Of a stretch of DNA of 64,000 nt, positions 34,267 to 44,162 are shown one piece after another. The stretch lies in NCBI RefSeq assembly GCF_017942085.1, contig NZ_JAGKSP010000003.1:434001-498000 (forward strand), given 5' to 3'. Positions within the stretch are counted from its first letter, which is position 1, and every line of letters begins with the position of its first letter. The DNA is from Paenibacillus lignilyticus. Lineage in GTDB: Bacteria; Bacillota; Bacilli; Paenibacillales; Paenibacillaceae. Below the pieces are notes generated by a model that ran no database searches, was not told the DNA's origin, and saw only the letters and a program-made list of their open reading frames with translations. Both the position numbers and the translations under genes were made by a program.

Positions 34267-35595
34267 TTAAACCTCCATTACAAGTAATTGCGGATCAGCC
34301 AGCAGCTGTTTAATGTAGTTCATGAAGTTTTGCGCTGTTGCGCCATCAATCAGACGGTGGTCAAAACTTAGGGAAAGTGCCATAACCGATGCCGCAACGA
34401 TTTCGCCGTTCTTCACAACCGGTTTCTCGGAGATACGGCCTGTACCAAGAATAGCAACCTCAGGGAAGTTGATAACCGGAGTAAAGAACATACCGCCAGC
34501 GGATCCGATGTTCGTGATGCTGATCGTGCTGCCTCTGAGTTCGGACGCTGTCAGCTTGCCGTCACGGCCGCGAGTAGCCAGATCCTTGATTGCATCAGCA
34601 ACCATCCATACGTTCTTGCGGTCTGCATCTTGGATTACCGGAACGATCAAACCGTTATCCGTATCGGTAGCAATACCGATGTTGTAGTATTTCTTGTACA
34701 CGATCTCTTGTTTCTCTTCGTCAAGCGTCGCGTTCATAATCGGGAACTGACGGCAAGCCGCTACAAGAGCTTTCACGATGAATGGCAGGTAAGTCAGCTT
34801 AACGCCTTTCTTCTCTGCGATCGGCTTCGCTTTCGTGCGAAGCTCAACAAGTGCGGTTACATCCACTTCATCCATCAGTGTTACGTGAGGTGCAGTGTAT
34901 ACCGATTTAACCATGGCGTTCGCAATAACTTTGCGAATGCCTTTGAATGGTACGCGCTCTTCAGCACGGTCGCCGACAACGACAGCCGCAGCTGCAGCCG
35001 GTTTCGAATCCGCTGCTGCCGGTGATTCCGCCGCTTGTGCCGCAGCCGGAGCTGCTTGCGCCGCCGTTCCGCCGCCTGCAGCAATTGCAGTTACGTCATC
35101 ACGCGTGATGCGGCCGTTCTTGCCAGAGCCTGCTACGCCGGCAAGCTCAACGCCTTGTTCGCGAGCGAATTTACGCACGCTTGGCGTTGCTAAAACCATA
35201 CCGCCTGCTGCTGTAACGGGAGCCGGAGCTGTCGCTGGCGCAGCAGGTGCTGCTGCAGGAGCTGGAGCCGCTGCTGTTGCTGGTGCCGGTGCTGCCGCCG
35301 GTGCCGGTGCATTGTGGCTATCGCCAGCCGGCGCTGCTTGCTCAGGCACATCGCCTTCCGCATCGATGATGGCAACAAGGTCGCCAACATGGCAAACCTG
35401 TCCGTCCTTTACGAGCACTTCAAGCACTTTACCATTTACAGGACAAGGAACTTCAACGATTGCCTTGTCATTCTGTACTTCCATGATGATATCTTCATCC
35501 GTAACCGTTGCGCCTGCCGTAATATGCATTTTGACGATTTCGCCTTCATGCAAGCCTTCGCCCAGCTCCGGGAAACGATACTCGAATTTTGCCAC
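34267..35595 (-). CDS. pdhC: Pyruvate dehydrogenase E2 (dihydrolipoyl acetyltransferase)
   Basis: The 442-residue E2 core protein carries one lipoyl domain (Lys in QNDKAIVEV near residue 44) and a long Ala/Pro linker (about 85-125). An E1/E3-binding domain follows (TPSVRKFAREQG near 135), then a second Ala-rich linker and the catalytic domain with HRLIDG near the C-terminus. The GTG start at 35595 has AGGAGG nine bases upstream. The linkers account for large antisense open frames. Confidence 0.96.
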   Translation of the reverse strand: MAKFEYRFPELGEGLHEGEIVKMHITAGATVTDEDIIMEVQNDKAIVEVPCPVNGKVLEVLVKDGQVCHVGDLVAIIDAEGDVPEQAAPAGDSHNAPAPAAAPAPATAAAPAPAAAPAAPATAPAPVTAAGGMVLATPSVRKFAREQGVELAGVAGSGKNGRITRDDVTAIAAGGGTAAQAAPAAAQAAESPAAADSKPAAAAAVVVGDRAEERVPFKGIRKVIANAMVKSVYTAPHVTLMDEVDVTALVELRTKAKPIAEKKGVKLTYLPFIVKALVAACRQFPIMNATLDEEKQEIVYKKYYNIGIATDTDNGLIVPVIQDADRKNVWMVADAIKDLATRGRDGKLTASELRGSTISITNIGSAGGMFFTPVINFPEVAILGTGRISEKPVVKNGEIVAASVMALSLSFDHRLIDGATAQNFMNYIKQLLADPQLLVMEV

Positions 35596-35649
35596 GTCCC
35601 GTGACCTCCTTCTCAGTCTTCACAACCTGCTCTTTGGTGGGTTTATCTA

Positions 35650-36627
35650 TTAGAAATTTAGCACTTGGTTTACTGTTTTGATAATGCGAGCAGGGCTTGG
35701 CAGCCAAGCGTCTTCCACTTGTGCGAACGGGTAAACCGTATCCGGACCCGCTACGCGAAGTACCGGCGCTTCCAGGTGAAGGATTGCGTTCTCGTTGATT
35801 TGAGCGATGATTTCCGCAGCTGCACCGGAAGTTTTCTGAGCTTCCTGTACAACGATTGCGCGATTTGTTTTCTTAATCGAAGCAACGATCGTTTCGATAT
35901 CAAGCGGAAGCAGTGTACGCAGATCGATAACCTCTGCTTTCACGCCGCTCTTCTCAAGCTCTTCAGCCGCCTTAACAGCTGTGTGAACCATCAGACCGTA
36001 TGCGATGATCGTGACATCGGAACCCTCGCGAACAACATTCGCTTTACCGATTTCGACTGTGTATGCTTCTTCAGGCACATCTTGACGGAAAGCATGGTAA
36101 AGGTTCAAATGCTCCATGAAGAATACAGGGTCATTGTCGCGAATAGCCGCAACGAGAAGACCTTTTGCATCATAAGGATTGGAAGGTACGATTACTTTGA
36201 TACCAGGCGTTTGAATCGCCAAGCCTTCGAGGGAATCGGTGTGAAGCTCGGCTGCCTTTACGCCGCCGCCAAATGGCGTACGGAATACGATTGGCGAGTT
36301 GTAGCGTCCGCCGGAACGGTAACGCATACGCGCTGCTTGGATAAACATTTGATCCATGGCTTCATAGATGAAACCGACAAATTGAATTTCAGCAACCGGG
36401 CGGAAGCCTTGAAGCCCCATCCCTACCGCCATACCGGCAATTGCTGATTCAGCAAGCGGTGTATCGAATACGCGATCTTCGCCGAATTCGCCTTGCAGTC
36501 CTTCTGTCGCACGGAAAACGCCGCCGACCTTACCAACGTCTTCACCGAAAATGTATACGTTCGGGTCATTCTTAAGCTCCACACGCATTGCGTCGCGGAT
36601 CGCTTCTTTCATATTCATTTGAGCCAT
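35650..36627 (-). CDS. pdhB: Pyruvate dehydrogenase E1 beta subunit
   Basis: The 325-residue protein is the usual E1-beta length. It contributes the second half of the TPP active site that decarboxylates pyruvate. Recognisable parts are the [15 protein letters not shown] segment near residue 27 and the C-terminal half of transketolase type near 200-320. GGAGG lies 11 bases upstream of ATG 36627. It lies 42 bases after pdhA. Confidence 0.97.
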   Translation of the reverse strand: MAQMNMKEAIRDAMRVELKNDPNVYIFGEDVGKVGGVFRATEGLQGEFGEDRVFDTPLAESAIAGMAVGMGLQGFRPVAEIQFVGFIYEAMDQMFIQAARMRYRSGGRYNSPIVFRTPFGGGVKAAELHTDSLEGLAIQTPGIKVIVPSNPYDAKGLLVAAIRDNDPVFFMEHLNLYHAFRQDVPEEAYTVEIGKANVVREGSDVTIIAYGLMVHTAVKAAEELEKSGVKAEVIDLRTLLPLDIETIVASIKKTNRAIVVQEAQKTSGAAAEIIAQINENAILHLEAPVLRVAGPDTVYPFAQVEDAWLPSPARIIKTVNQVLNF

Positions 36628-36669
36628 TGTCGCGAGTTCCTCCTTAGCTAACTTCGATAGTCATCCCAT

Positions 36670-37820
<1,151 letters not shown>

Positions 37821-38019
37821 AGCATAAAGCACAATAAACCGTTGTATTTTGCAACATTTGATCTATTAGCCTGCTAAATTGTATATGTAACAGAACTATC
37901 GAACTACTAGTACAGAATAGTACAACAGGGCATATTACTAGCAAAAGCTGCATTTGTTTCCTCCCTTTTGTTTACCCACAACACGTCCAAACCATGCAAG
38001 GACAAAGGAGTTTTTATTC

Positions 38020-38760
38020 ATGACCGATCCTCGTTATTTGAAAAGAACGATTGTAAAGGATGTCATTACCAGTCGATTGCTGCCCGAGGGCTCACGCGAT
38101 CTAAGGGTATATTTACCACCCGGCTACAATGAACTGCTCAGCTATCCGGTCGTCTATTGCCAAGACGGCGAGCAATTTTTCAACTTCGGCCGCATTGCGA
38201 CGATCGCCAATCAGCTCATTCTGGATGAAGGGATTGAGCCTTTCATTATTGTTGGTGTTGATGTGGACATTAAGCTGCGCACGGCCGAATATGCACCGAA
38301 CGGCGAACGGCATCACGGATATGTCACTTTCTTCGGCGATGAACTCATTCCGTATATCGAGTCCAAATATGCAGCACGACCAGACGCCGACGCTCGCATT
38401 CTTGCAGGCGATTCCTTAGGCGGATCCGTCAGCTTTCACATTGCGCTCACCTACCCCGAATTGTTCCATCAAGTTATTTCCTTGTCAGGGGCGTTTTATC
38501 CCGCTTCGCGCGAGATTGCCAAGAGCACTTCGGATCTAAGCAAACTGGAACTGTTCATGATCGTAGGCCTGCAAGAAACGGCATTTAAATCCGATAGCGG
38601 CGTATTTGATTTTGTTGCTATTAACCGTGAAATGAAAGCTATCCTGGAGTCAAAAGGAGCCACAACCCATTACAGCGAGCATGATGGCGATCATGTGTGG
38701 GGCTTCTGGCAGCAGCGCATTCCGGATGCGCTTCGCACGTTCCTTCACCCTGAGGCTTAG
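38020..38760 (+). CDS. Esterase-like alpha/beta hydrolase
   Basis: The 246-residue protein resembles the enterochelin-esterase/esterase D group. The nucleophile Ser is in GDSLGGS near residue 132, and the His is in DGDHVWGFWQ near the C-terminus. The early YLPPGYNELLSYPVVY is typical of the family. No signal peptide is seen, so it is probably cytosolic. ATG 38020 has AAAGGAG nine bases upstream; the longer frame to 37954 lacks a site. It is monocistronic, ending in a bidirectional terminator. Confidence 0.88.
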   Translation: MTDPRYLKRTIVKDVITSRLLPEGSRDLRVYLPPGYNELLSYPVVYCQDGEQFFNFGRIATIANQLILDEGIEPFIIVGVDVDIKLRTAEYAPNGERHHGYVTFFGDELIPYIESKYAARPDADARILAGDSLGGSVSFHIALTYPELFHQVISLSGAFYPASREIAKSTSDLSKLELFMIVGLQETAFKSDSGVFDFVAINREMKAILESKGATTHYSEHDGDHVWGFWQQRIPDALRTFLHPEA

Positions 38761-38778
38761 TAAACGCGATAAATGCAA

Positions 38779-38820
38779 AAAGACCGCATCCCAACTTCTC
38801 GTTGGGGATGCGGTCTTTCT
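38779..38820. terminator. Bidirectional terminator between esterase and phosphatase genes
   Basis: AAAGACCGCATCCC and GGGATGCGGTCTTT are 14-base arms with a short loop. T-rich tails occur on both strands. Confidence 0.92.
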
Positions 38821-38825
38821 TTATT

Positions 38826-39302
38826 TTACAATTGATGTTCGCGACGAATTCGCTCCAGCAGATTCTCGCAGCCTTTCGATACAAGCCCATAGACCTCATC
38901 GAAATTGCCCGTGTAATACGGATCCGGTACATCATCGCTCGCCTCATCGGGCAGCAAATCCATGAATTTGAACACTTTGGCATGCAGATCAGAACGGCTT
39001 CCGAAGAGCGCATGCACATCACGTTCATTGGCGCTGTCCATGCAGATGATATAGTCGAAGGTCTGATAGTCGTCGATAAGCACTTGTCTAGCTCGCATTC
39101 CCTCGTATGAAATACCGTAACGCTCCAGCAGTCCGCGCGTTCCTTCATGCGGCGGCTTGCCGAGATGCCAATCTCCCGTTCCGGCGGAATCGACTTTGAT
39201 CCGGTCCTCCAGCTCGCGCGCCTTCAGTCGATGCCTCAGCACCGCTTCGGCCATCGGCGACCGGCAAATATTTCCCAGACAAACAAATAATACGCTAATC
39301 AT
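38826..39302 (-). CDS. Low-molecular-weight protein tyrosine phosphatase
   Basis: The 158-residue protein has the active site CLGNICRS at residues 8-15 and the acid loop DPYYTGNFDEVY near 126. Such enzymes dephosphorylate tyrosine (or arginine, as YwlE does) on proteins. Its ATG overlaps the stop of the upstream channel gene (ATGA), with AAAAGGAG before it. It closes a two-gene operon. Confidence 0.95.
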   Translation of the reverse strand: MISVLFVCLGNICRSPMAEAVLRHRLKARELEDRIKVDSAGTGDWHLGKPPHEGTRGLLERYGISYEGMRARQVLIDDYQTFDYIICMDSANERDVHALFGSRSDLHAKVFKFMDLLPDEASDDVPDPYYTGNFDEVYGLVSKGCENLLERIRREHQL

Positions 39303-39997
39303 GATCCTTCTCCTTTTTCTTGCTCAATCTTGGCAGCTTCAGCGCGCTCTTTATCCGAATGGACCGACTGCGCGAGCGCGTACTTCAATGATCGCCTCGG
39401 CAGCCGCCAGTTGTAGTGAACGGATAACATCCTGAAGATAATGACGATAACAAATAAGATTAATAATTCCACCGGGGATTCGAAAAAGCCCAAGCCGATC
39501 GCCGCGCCAGCGGCAAGCGCCCAGACTGCGTAGATTTCATCTCGCAGCACCAGCGGCTTCCGACCTGCAAGCACGTCGCGAATCATCCCGCCGCCGATAC
39601 CGGTCAACATGGCTGCAACCATAACGGCGCTAAGCGGGTACTTGCCCGTTGCGTACAGCGCCCCTTGAATCGCAAAAGCCGACAGCCCGATCGCATCGAA
39701 GAAAGCTTCGCTCTTCTTCCATCTGTTAATCCACTTGACCGGCATGATAAATGCGATCGTCATTGCGATTACCGCCGTCTTCAGCAGCATGCCCTGCGTC
39801 CATATCGTCGTAATCGGAACATTGATCAATAAGTTCCGGATTACTCCGCCTCCGAAAGCAGTAACAAGTCCAAGCACGTACACGCCTAAAATATCATACT
39901 CTTCTTCCATTGCAACAATCGCGCCGCTGACCGCAAACGCAATCGTTCCGATAATACTGAAAACGGTGAAAATGTCCATGTCCATCTGTAGATTCAT
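39299..39997 (-). CDS. TRIC/UPF0126 family membrane channel
   Basis: A 232-residue membrane protein of two tandem three-helix repeats, each with a glycine-rich signature (GVIRNLLI near residue 60, GMIRDVLAG near 147). These are features of the UPF0126 (YadS/YvgT) family, related to trimeric intracellular cation channels. The transported ion is unknown. ATG 39997 has GGAGG nine bases upstream, so the frame to 40027 is not used. It is followed by the phosphatase gene with a 4-base overlap. Confidence 0.92.
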   Translation of the reverse strand: MNLQMDMDIFTVFSIIGTIAFAVSGAIVAMEEEYDILGVYVLGLVTAFGGGVIRNLLINVPITTIWTQGMLLKTAVIAMTIAFIMPVKWINRWKKSEAFFDAIGLSAFAIQGALYATGKYPLSAVMVAAMLTGIGGGMIRDVLAGRKPLVLRDEIYAVWALAAGAAIGLGFFESPVELLILFVIVIIFRMLSVHYNWRLPRRSLKYALAQSVHSDKERAEAAKIEQEKGEGS

Positions 39998-40103
39998 TGC
40001 TTGATGCCTCCGCGTGTCTCCGCTCAATATGATCCTTACTCATTTTAGCCGCGGCTCGTCGAATCTTCAAGCGTTACATTTTCCACTTCGGGAGCAATTC
40101 GGC

Positions 40104-40132
40104 TGGTCAACGACTCACAAGGGAAGTATACT
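40104..40132 (+). promoter_or_regulatory. Promoter of thiN
   Basis: TGGTCA (40104-40109), a 17-base spacer and TATACT (40127-40132). Confidence 0.5.
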
Positions 40133-40190
40133 GGCGTAAAACGCTTCGGTTCACAAATGGACACGAACGATTGCAAAGGCAGGACTACTT

Positions 40191-40832
40191 ATGATTCCTA
40201 AGCGAATAGTTATTTTTACAGGCGGTCGATTGGGTACGTGGGCGCTTGATTTCCTCACTCCTGACGATATGCTGATCGGAGCAGATGCCGGCGCATTATT
40301 CCTTGTCGAGCACGGGCTGAAGCCGCATATCGCACTGGGCGACTTCGATTCCGTTACCCCGGCTCAGTTGGAGTACATCCGTGAGACCAGCGGCGAAACT
40401 CATGATTACGATCCGATCGACAAAGATTATACGGACACGGAGCTTGCTTGGCGTCTTGCACTCTCCAAGAAACCGCAGCAAATCGTCATGCTTGGCGCTC
40501 TCGGAACCAGGTTCGACCATTCGCTCGCGAATGTTCACTTGCTCCGTATGGCGCAGCAGCAAGGAATTGCCGCTTCGATAGTAGATGAACACAACTGTAT
40601 TCAGCTGACCGCTGATCAAACGAAGTTATATAACAGCAGCTACACTTATGTTTCCCTATTGCCGCTATCCGAACGTGTGACTGGCATTACGTTGACAGGG
40701 TTTCAATATCCGCTTCATGAGGCTTCTCTTGAAATCGGACAATCGCTCGGCATCAGTAACAAGCTTCTCCTTGAGGAAGGTCAAATTGCAATTAAGCAAG
40801 GGATGCTGCTCGTTATACAAAGCCGGGATTAA
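40191..40832 (+). CDS. thiN: Thiamine pyrophosphokinase
   Basis: The 213-residue enzyme makes thiamine diphosphate from thiamine and ATP. Motifs: IGADAGALFL near residue 28, GDFDSVT near 50, DKDYTDTELA near 80 and GALGTRFDHSLAN near 103. It provides the TPP used by the PDH E1 and the por enzyme in this window. It is a lone plus-strand gene, with AAAGG upstream of ATG 40191. Confidence 0.95.
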   Translation: MIPKRIVIFTGGRLGTWALDFLTPDDMLIGADAGALFLVEHGLKPHIALGDFDSVTPAQLEYIRETSGETHDYDPIDKDYTDTELAWRLALSKKPQQIVMLGALGTRFDHSLANVHLLRMAQQQGIAASIVDEHNCIQLTADQTKLYNSSYTYVSLLPLSERVTGITLTGFQYPLHEASLEIGQSLGISNKLLLEEGQIAIKQGMLLVIQSRD

Positions 40833-40883
40833 AGGTGACTCTGAAAGAATGAATAGCCACCTTATCATGCCCTGTTGCGACAA

Positions 40884-42881
40884 TCAAGCTTTTGGCTCAT
40901 CCGGCGGTATGATGATGGATAGTCCGGGGACGTATTTTCGCCCCATCAGCTTGCGCGTTTTACGATTTTCCTTCGATTCGAACACGATATCCATATCGTA
41001 GCCCTCTTCCAATTCCGGGTACAGCTGCGTGCTCGGAATGTAGAGCGACAGCCGTTTGCGGTTGAAGGTCATCTTGTTCTTCTGAACCTGCACAACCACA
41101 TCGCCACGTTCATTTGCCGGTTGGAATACGATACCAGTCCGCTTAAGCGGATAAATCCAGACACAATCCCCGACTTCCAATGGTTTCTTAGCTCCGGCCC
41201 CCGACGAATTTGCGACTTCCTCCTTGTGCTTTACTTGAGTCTTTGCCTCTTCTTTGCTGCTTGCCCGCTTCAATGCATCGTCCCATCGCAAAGCAGAAGT
41301 GGAATCAAACTCTCCGGCGTTCAACTTCTCCTGCTGTTGCGTCGAATTGGCGGATTTGGCTGCCACAACGCGCTCCTCCGCTCGCTTAATGACACTCTCA
41401 GGCAAGCCGAACCTCCTCGCAATCGCAAAAGCGTAGCTGTCCCCGGCTTCCCCGATTTCCAGCTTATAAATCGGTTGCAGCGTATCGGCATCGAATGCCA
41501 TACGGGCATTCGTACAACCCTTCATGACGGAGGCGAATCGTTTAATCTCGTTAAAATGAGTCGTGGCCGCCACAAGCGAGCCGCGTTTCAGAAGCTCCTC
41601 CAGCACGGCAATGGACAAGGCAATCCCTTCGCCGGGATCCGTGCCGGCTGCCAGCTCGTCAAGCAGAATCAGCGAGCGAGCATTCGCTTTGCGAAGCATA
41701 TCGCTTAGGCATTCCATGTGCGCAGAGAACGTGCTTAACGATTGCTCAATGCTTTGGCCATCACCGACATCCGCCATAATGGTCTGGAATAACCCCAGCT
41801 CCGTTCCGGCCTCTGCCGGGATAAGGAATCCTGACTGCACCATCAGCGCGAATAAACCAATTGTCTTGAGCGCGACGGTTTTGCCGCCGGTATTAGGTCC
41901 CGTTATGATAAGCTGTCGCCACTCGCCTCCAATTTCAATCGTAAGCGGTACTGCCTTGCCGCCTAACAGCGGATGTTTGGCTCCGATCAACCTCACGTAA
42001 GGCTTGTCGATAATGGCAGCTTTAATCCCGTTAAACGTACGCGATAGCTTCGCTCTGGCAAATATAAAATCAAAGGATGCCATGGCCTCCAAATTCCATC
42101 TCAACGCGGCGCTCTGCTCTTCGGCCAAATCGGAGAGCTGCGAGAGGATAAGTGTTCGTTCGCGTTCCTCTTCACTCTTCCACATTTGCCACTCCGCTTG
42201 CAGATCAGCCACATCGACCGGCTCAACGAACAAGGTTTGACCGCTTGCCGACTCATCCCATACGGTACCCGGCACTTGTCTGCGCAGGTCTCTCTTCACC
42301 GGAATAACATAATGCCCGTTCCGTTTGCTGACTAATTGATCCTGCAGCGCATTCTTGTATTTGCCTAACAGCTGACCCAGCTTGCGCTCGATTCGCTCTT
42401 CTGCGGCAGCAAGATGCCGACGGATGTCCGCCAAAGCCGGAGACGCTTGATCGGTCAGCGCGCCATGCCGAATGCAGCGCTGCAATTCCTTCACGAGCTC
42501 AGGGCAATCGTACATGGAATCCGCGTAGCTGCTGATTGTCGGTGCAGTCATTCGTTTACTGTCCATATATCGTTTCATTTGCCCGATTGAGGTGAGCCAA
42601 ACGGCCAAATTGCCGAGCTCCTGCTCGCTGTAGATTTTCCCTTTGCCCAGCAGTGCCATGAAGACCTCTATGCCTTCCATTGCCGAGATCGGGACGCTTG
42701 CACCGGTTGCCAGCAGCGCCGCCGCCTCTTCCGTTTCGCCAAGCCATGCTTTCACTCGGCCAGGTTCCGCGCTTGGTTCATGCCGCTCGGCGAGCGCTCT
42801 TCCCGCTTCAGAAACGGTGTAGGTGAGCAGCATCGCTTTAATTTTATCGAATTCCAATTTCGTCATCGACGCGTTATTCAT
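40884..42881 (-). CDS. MutS2-like ATPase lacking Smr domain
   Basis: About 665 residues. The MutS-type ATPase has Walker A GPNTGGKT at residues 328-335, then ADVGDGQSIEQSLSTFSAH and Walker B LILLDELAAGTDP. The N-terminal lever/clamp part is MutS2-like. After a short charged linker, a KOW-like segment (VGDCVWIYPLKRTGIV) ends the protein. Canonical MutS2 (about 780 residues) has a C-terminal Smr nuclease domain, which is absent here. This is therefore probably a paralogue rather than the main MutS2. ATG 42881 is the best start; 42893 and 42866 are alternatives. The ribosome-rescue or recombination role of MutS2 cannot be transferred with confidence. Confidence 0.88.
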   Translation of the reverse strand: MNNASMTKLEFDKIKAMLLTYTVSEAGRALAERHEPSAEPGRVKAWLGETEEAAALLATGASVPISAMEGIEVFMALLGKGKIYSEQELGNLAVWLTSIGQMKRYMDSKRMTAPTISSYADSMYDCPELVKELQRCIRHGALTDQASPALADIRRHLAAAEERIERKLGQLLGKYKNALQDQLVSKRNGHYVIPVKRDLRRQVPGTVWDESASGQTLFVEPVDVADLQAEWQMWKSEEERERTLILSQLSDLAEEQSAALRWNLEAMASFDFIFARAKLSRTFNGIKAAIIDKPYVRLIGAKHPLLGGKAVPLTIEIGGEWRQLIITGPNTGGKTVALKTIGLFALMVQSGFLIPAEAGTELGLFQTIMADVGDGQSIEQSLSTFSAHMECLSDMLRKANARSLILLDELAAGTDPGEGIALSIAVLEELLKRGSLVAATTHFNEIKRFASVMKGCTNARMAFDADTLQPIYKLEIGEAGDSYAFAIARRFGLPESVIKRAEERVVAAKSANSTQQQEKLNAGEFDSTSALRWDDALKRASSKEEAKTQVKHKEEVANSSGAGAKKPLEVGDCVWIYPLKRTGIVFQPANERGDVVVQVQKNKMTFNRKRLSLYIPSTQLYPELEEGYDMDIVFESKENRKTRKLMGRKYVPGLSIIIPPDEPKA

Positions 42882-42919
42882 CTCGTTATCCATCCTTTTC
42901 GGTGTTTGAATGTATACGC

Positions 42920-42960
42920 AAAAAAACAGGGACAGAACGCATACGCATCCCATCCCTGTT
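42920..42960 (-). terminator. Terminator or attenuator just before the MutS2-like gene
   Basis: On the minus strand AACAGGGA pairs with TCCCTGTT, followed by a run of seven T, about 40 bases before the start of the MutS2-like gene. Because it lies upstream of the gene it may be an attenuator, or a second stop for the RNA gene at 43041-43290. Confidence 0.8.
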
Positions 42961-43040
42961 CATGGTTTTCTCGGTAAACTCTTTTCGATTCGACGAAGAA
43001 ACCTGCTTCCGGCAATCAGAATGCGGATTTCCCGTAGAAC

Positions 43041-43068
43041 AAAAAAAAGCGTGCTCGAGAGAGCACGC
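43041..43068 (-). terminator. Terminator of the structured RNA
   Basis: GCGTGCTC and GAGCACGC are perfect 8-base arms with loop TCTC, followed by eight T on the minus strand. Confidence 0.92.
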
Positions 43069-43290
43069 GAATTTACCGTCCAGTAGGAGGCGGAAATTGT
43101 CATGTTCTTAACTCATTGGTTGCACGCTTCTGTGGGATGCAGCAATATAAACCTACTCCAATTAGAGAAAGTCCACTTGCTTATCTGACAAAAGCCGTGC
43201 ACCCGGCAGCGCTTCAGGCGCCGGGCAGTATCCAATTTAGAAGTTAAGAACCATAACCCGCATTAAAATTTCCCCTTACTGCTTAAAGTT
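43041..43290 (-). ncRNA. Structured RNA, family not assigned
   Basis: A gene-free stretch with its own promoter (43297-43326) and a strong terminator (43041-43068) defines an RNA of about 250 bases. A long closing helix pairs 43241-43257 with 43099-43114 (16 base pairs including one G-U), extended by GGAAATT pairing. Inside it, ATTGG/CCAAT continues the stem, and two branch hairpins follow (CCCGGC/GCCGGG near 43202-43225, and AGCAA/TTGCT). The layout, a rod with a bubble, recalls 6S RNA, but no sequence identity is claimed. A leader of the MutS2-like gene is the alternative. Confidence 0.65.
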
Positions 43291-43296
43291 AATTTT

Positions 43297-43326
43297 ATAA
43301 TAGCGCCAGCACTCGGCCTAAGTCAA
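43297..43326 (-). promoter_or_regulatory. Promoter of the structured RNA
   Basis: TTGACT (43321-43326), an 18-base spacer and TATTAT (43297-43302). It lies directly after the stop of the MBL gene. Confidence 0.75.
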
Positions 43327-43337
43327 GCGGCAATCGC

Positions 43338-44117
43338 CTAAACGATGGCGGTCAGTCCCGCATGCGCAAATGCGACATTAGCAGGCAGCCCATAATTTCG
43401 CTGTAAATCAATATCATGCGACATATGCGTAAACAATGTTTTAACTGGTTTTAAATCTTCGATCAAGGCCAGTGCTTCCGTAACATCATAGACGGAACGC
43501 GTCTCGAACGGGTATGGTTCCTGATAGAAGCTCGTCCCCAGTATGAGCAGATCCAGCTCTGCCAGCGGTACCAGCTCCTCGCCTTCAAGCGCAATGGAAT
43601 CGGAGCAATAGGCGAATGCCTTACCGCGCTCGGCATGCGAGAACCGGAACGCGTACGCGTAACCGTTCTTCCCATGGTTTACCTTCCACGTCTGCACAAC
43701 CCAGCCCCCGAATTGAAGCGGCCCTGTAATCGGATGGAATTCAATATGAGACGAGAGCCATGGAAACCGAGTTAGAATATCGTTTATCACATCAGGCATA
43801 GCGTAGGCTTTCCCTTTGCACCGGAGCCATCTGCATAGGTCTGCCCACTCCGGCAAACCTGCGATATGATCGAAATGAGCATGAGTAATCAATATCGTAT
43901 CTATCCGCTTGAGACCTGCCGCTTCCATCTGGCTGCGCCAATCCGGACCGCAATCAATCAACATCGTCCCAAACTCTTCATCTGCGAGATGAACGAGTGA
44001 ACGCATTCTGCGGTTCACGCCGCCCGATCTCGCCTCCTCACATACGCTGCATGAGCAATAGACACGAGGAACGCCCATTGCATCTCCCGTTCCCCAGAAG
44101 GTGACTGTCGTCGCCAA
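43338..44117 (-). CDS. MBL-fold metallo-hydrolase (PhnP-like)
   Basis: About 259 residues with the metallo-beta-lactamase motif THAHFDH near residue 80 and a lone N-terminal Cys cluster (CSCSVCEEA near 22), as in PhnP-type phosphodiesterases that bind an extra zinc. PhnP cleaves cyclic ribose phosphates; the substrate here is uncertain. TTG 44117 is chosen: GGGAGTGGGGG lies nine bases upstream, while ATG 44138 has no site. It follows the two GNAT genes and the nitrilase gene on the same strand and may end that unit. Confidence 0.85.
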   Translation of the reverse strand: MATTVTFWGTGDAMGVPRVYCSCSVCEEARSGGVNRRMRSLVHLADEEFGTMLIDCGPDWRSQMEAAGLKRIDTILITHAHFDHIAGLPEWADLCRWLRCKGKAYAMPDVINDILTRFPWLSSHIEFHPITGPLQFGGWVVQTWKVNHGKNGYAYAFRFSHAERGKAFAYCSDSIALEGEELVPLAELDLLILGTSFYQEPYPFETRSVYDVTEALALIEDLKPVKTLFTHMSHDIDLQRNYGLPANVAFAHAGLTAIV

Positions 44118-44162
44118 GAATGTTTCCCCCACTCCCATTAACGTTATGTACGCACTGCCTCT

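Noticed and set aside
34895..35653. A 252-residue Ala/Pro-rich plus-strand frame
   Set aside because: It is the reverse of the Ala/Pro linkers of the pyruvate dehydrogenase E2 gene.
43041..43290. RNase P RNA, because of GTTCTTAAC near the 5' end and AGAAAGTCC on the other strand
   Set aside because: The RNA is far too short for class B RNase P, lacks the other conserved core elements, and the shared words lie on opposite strands.
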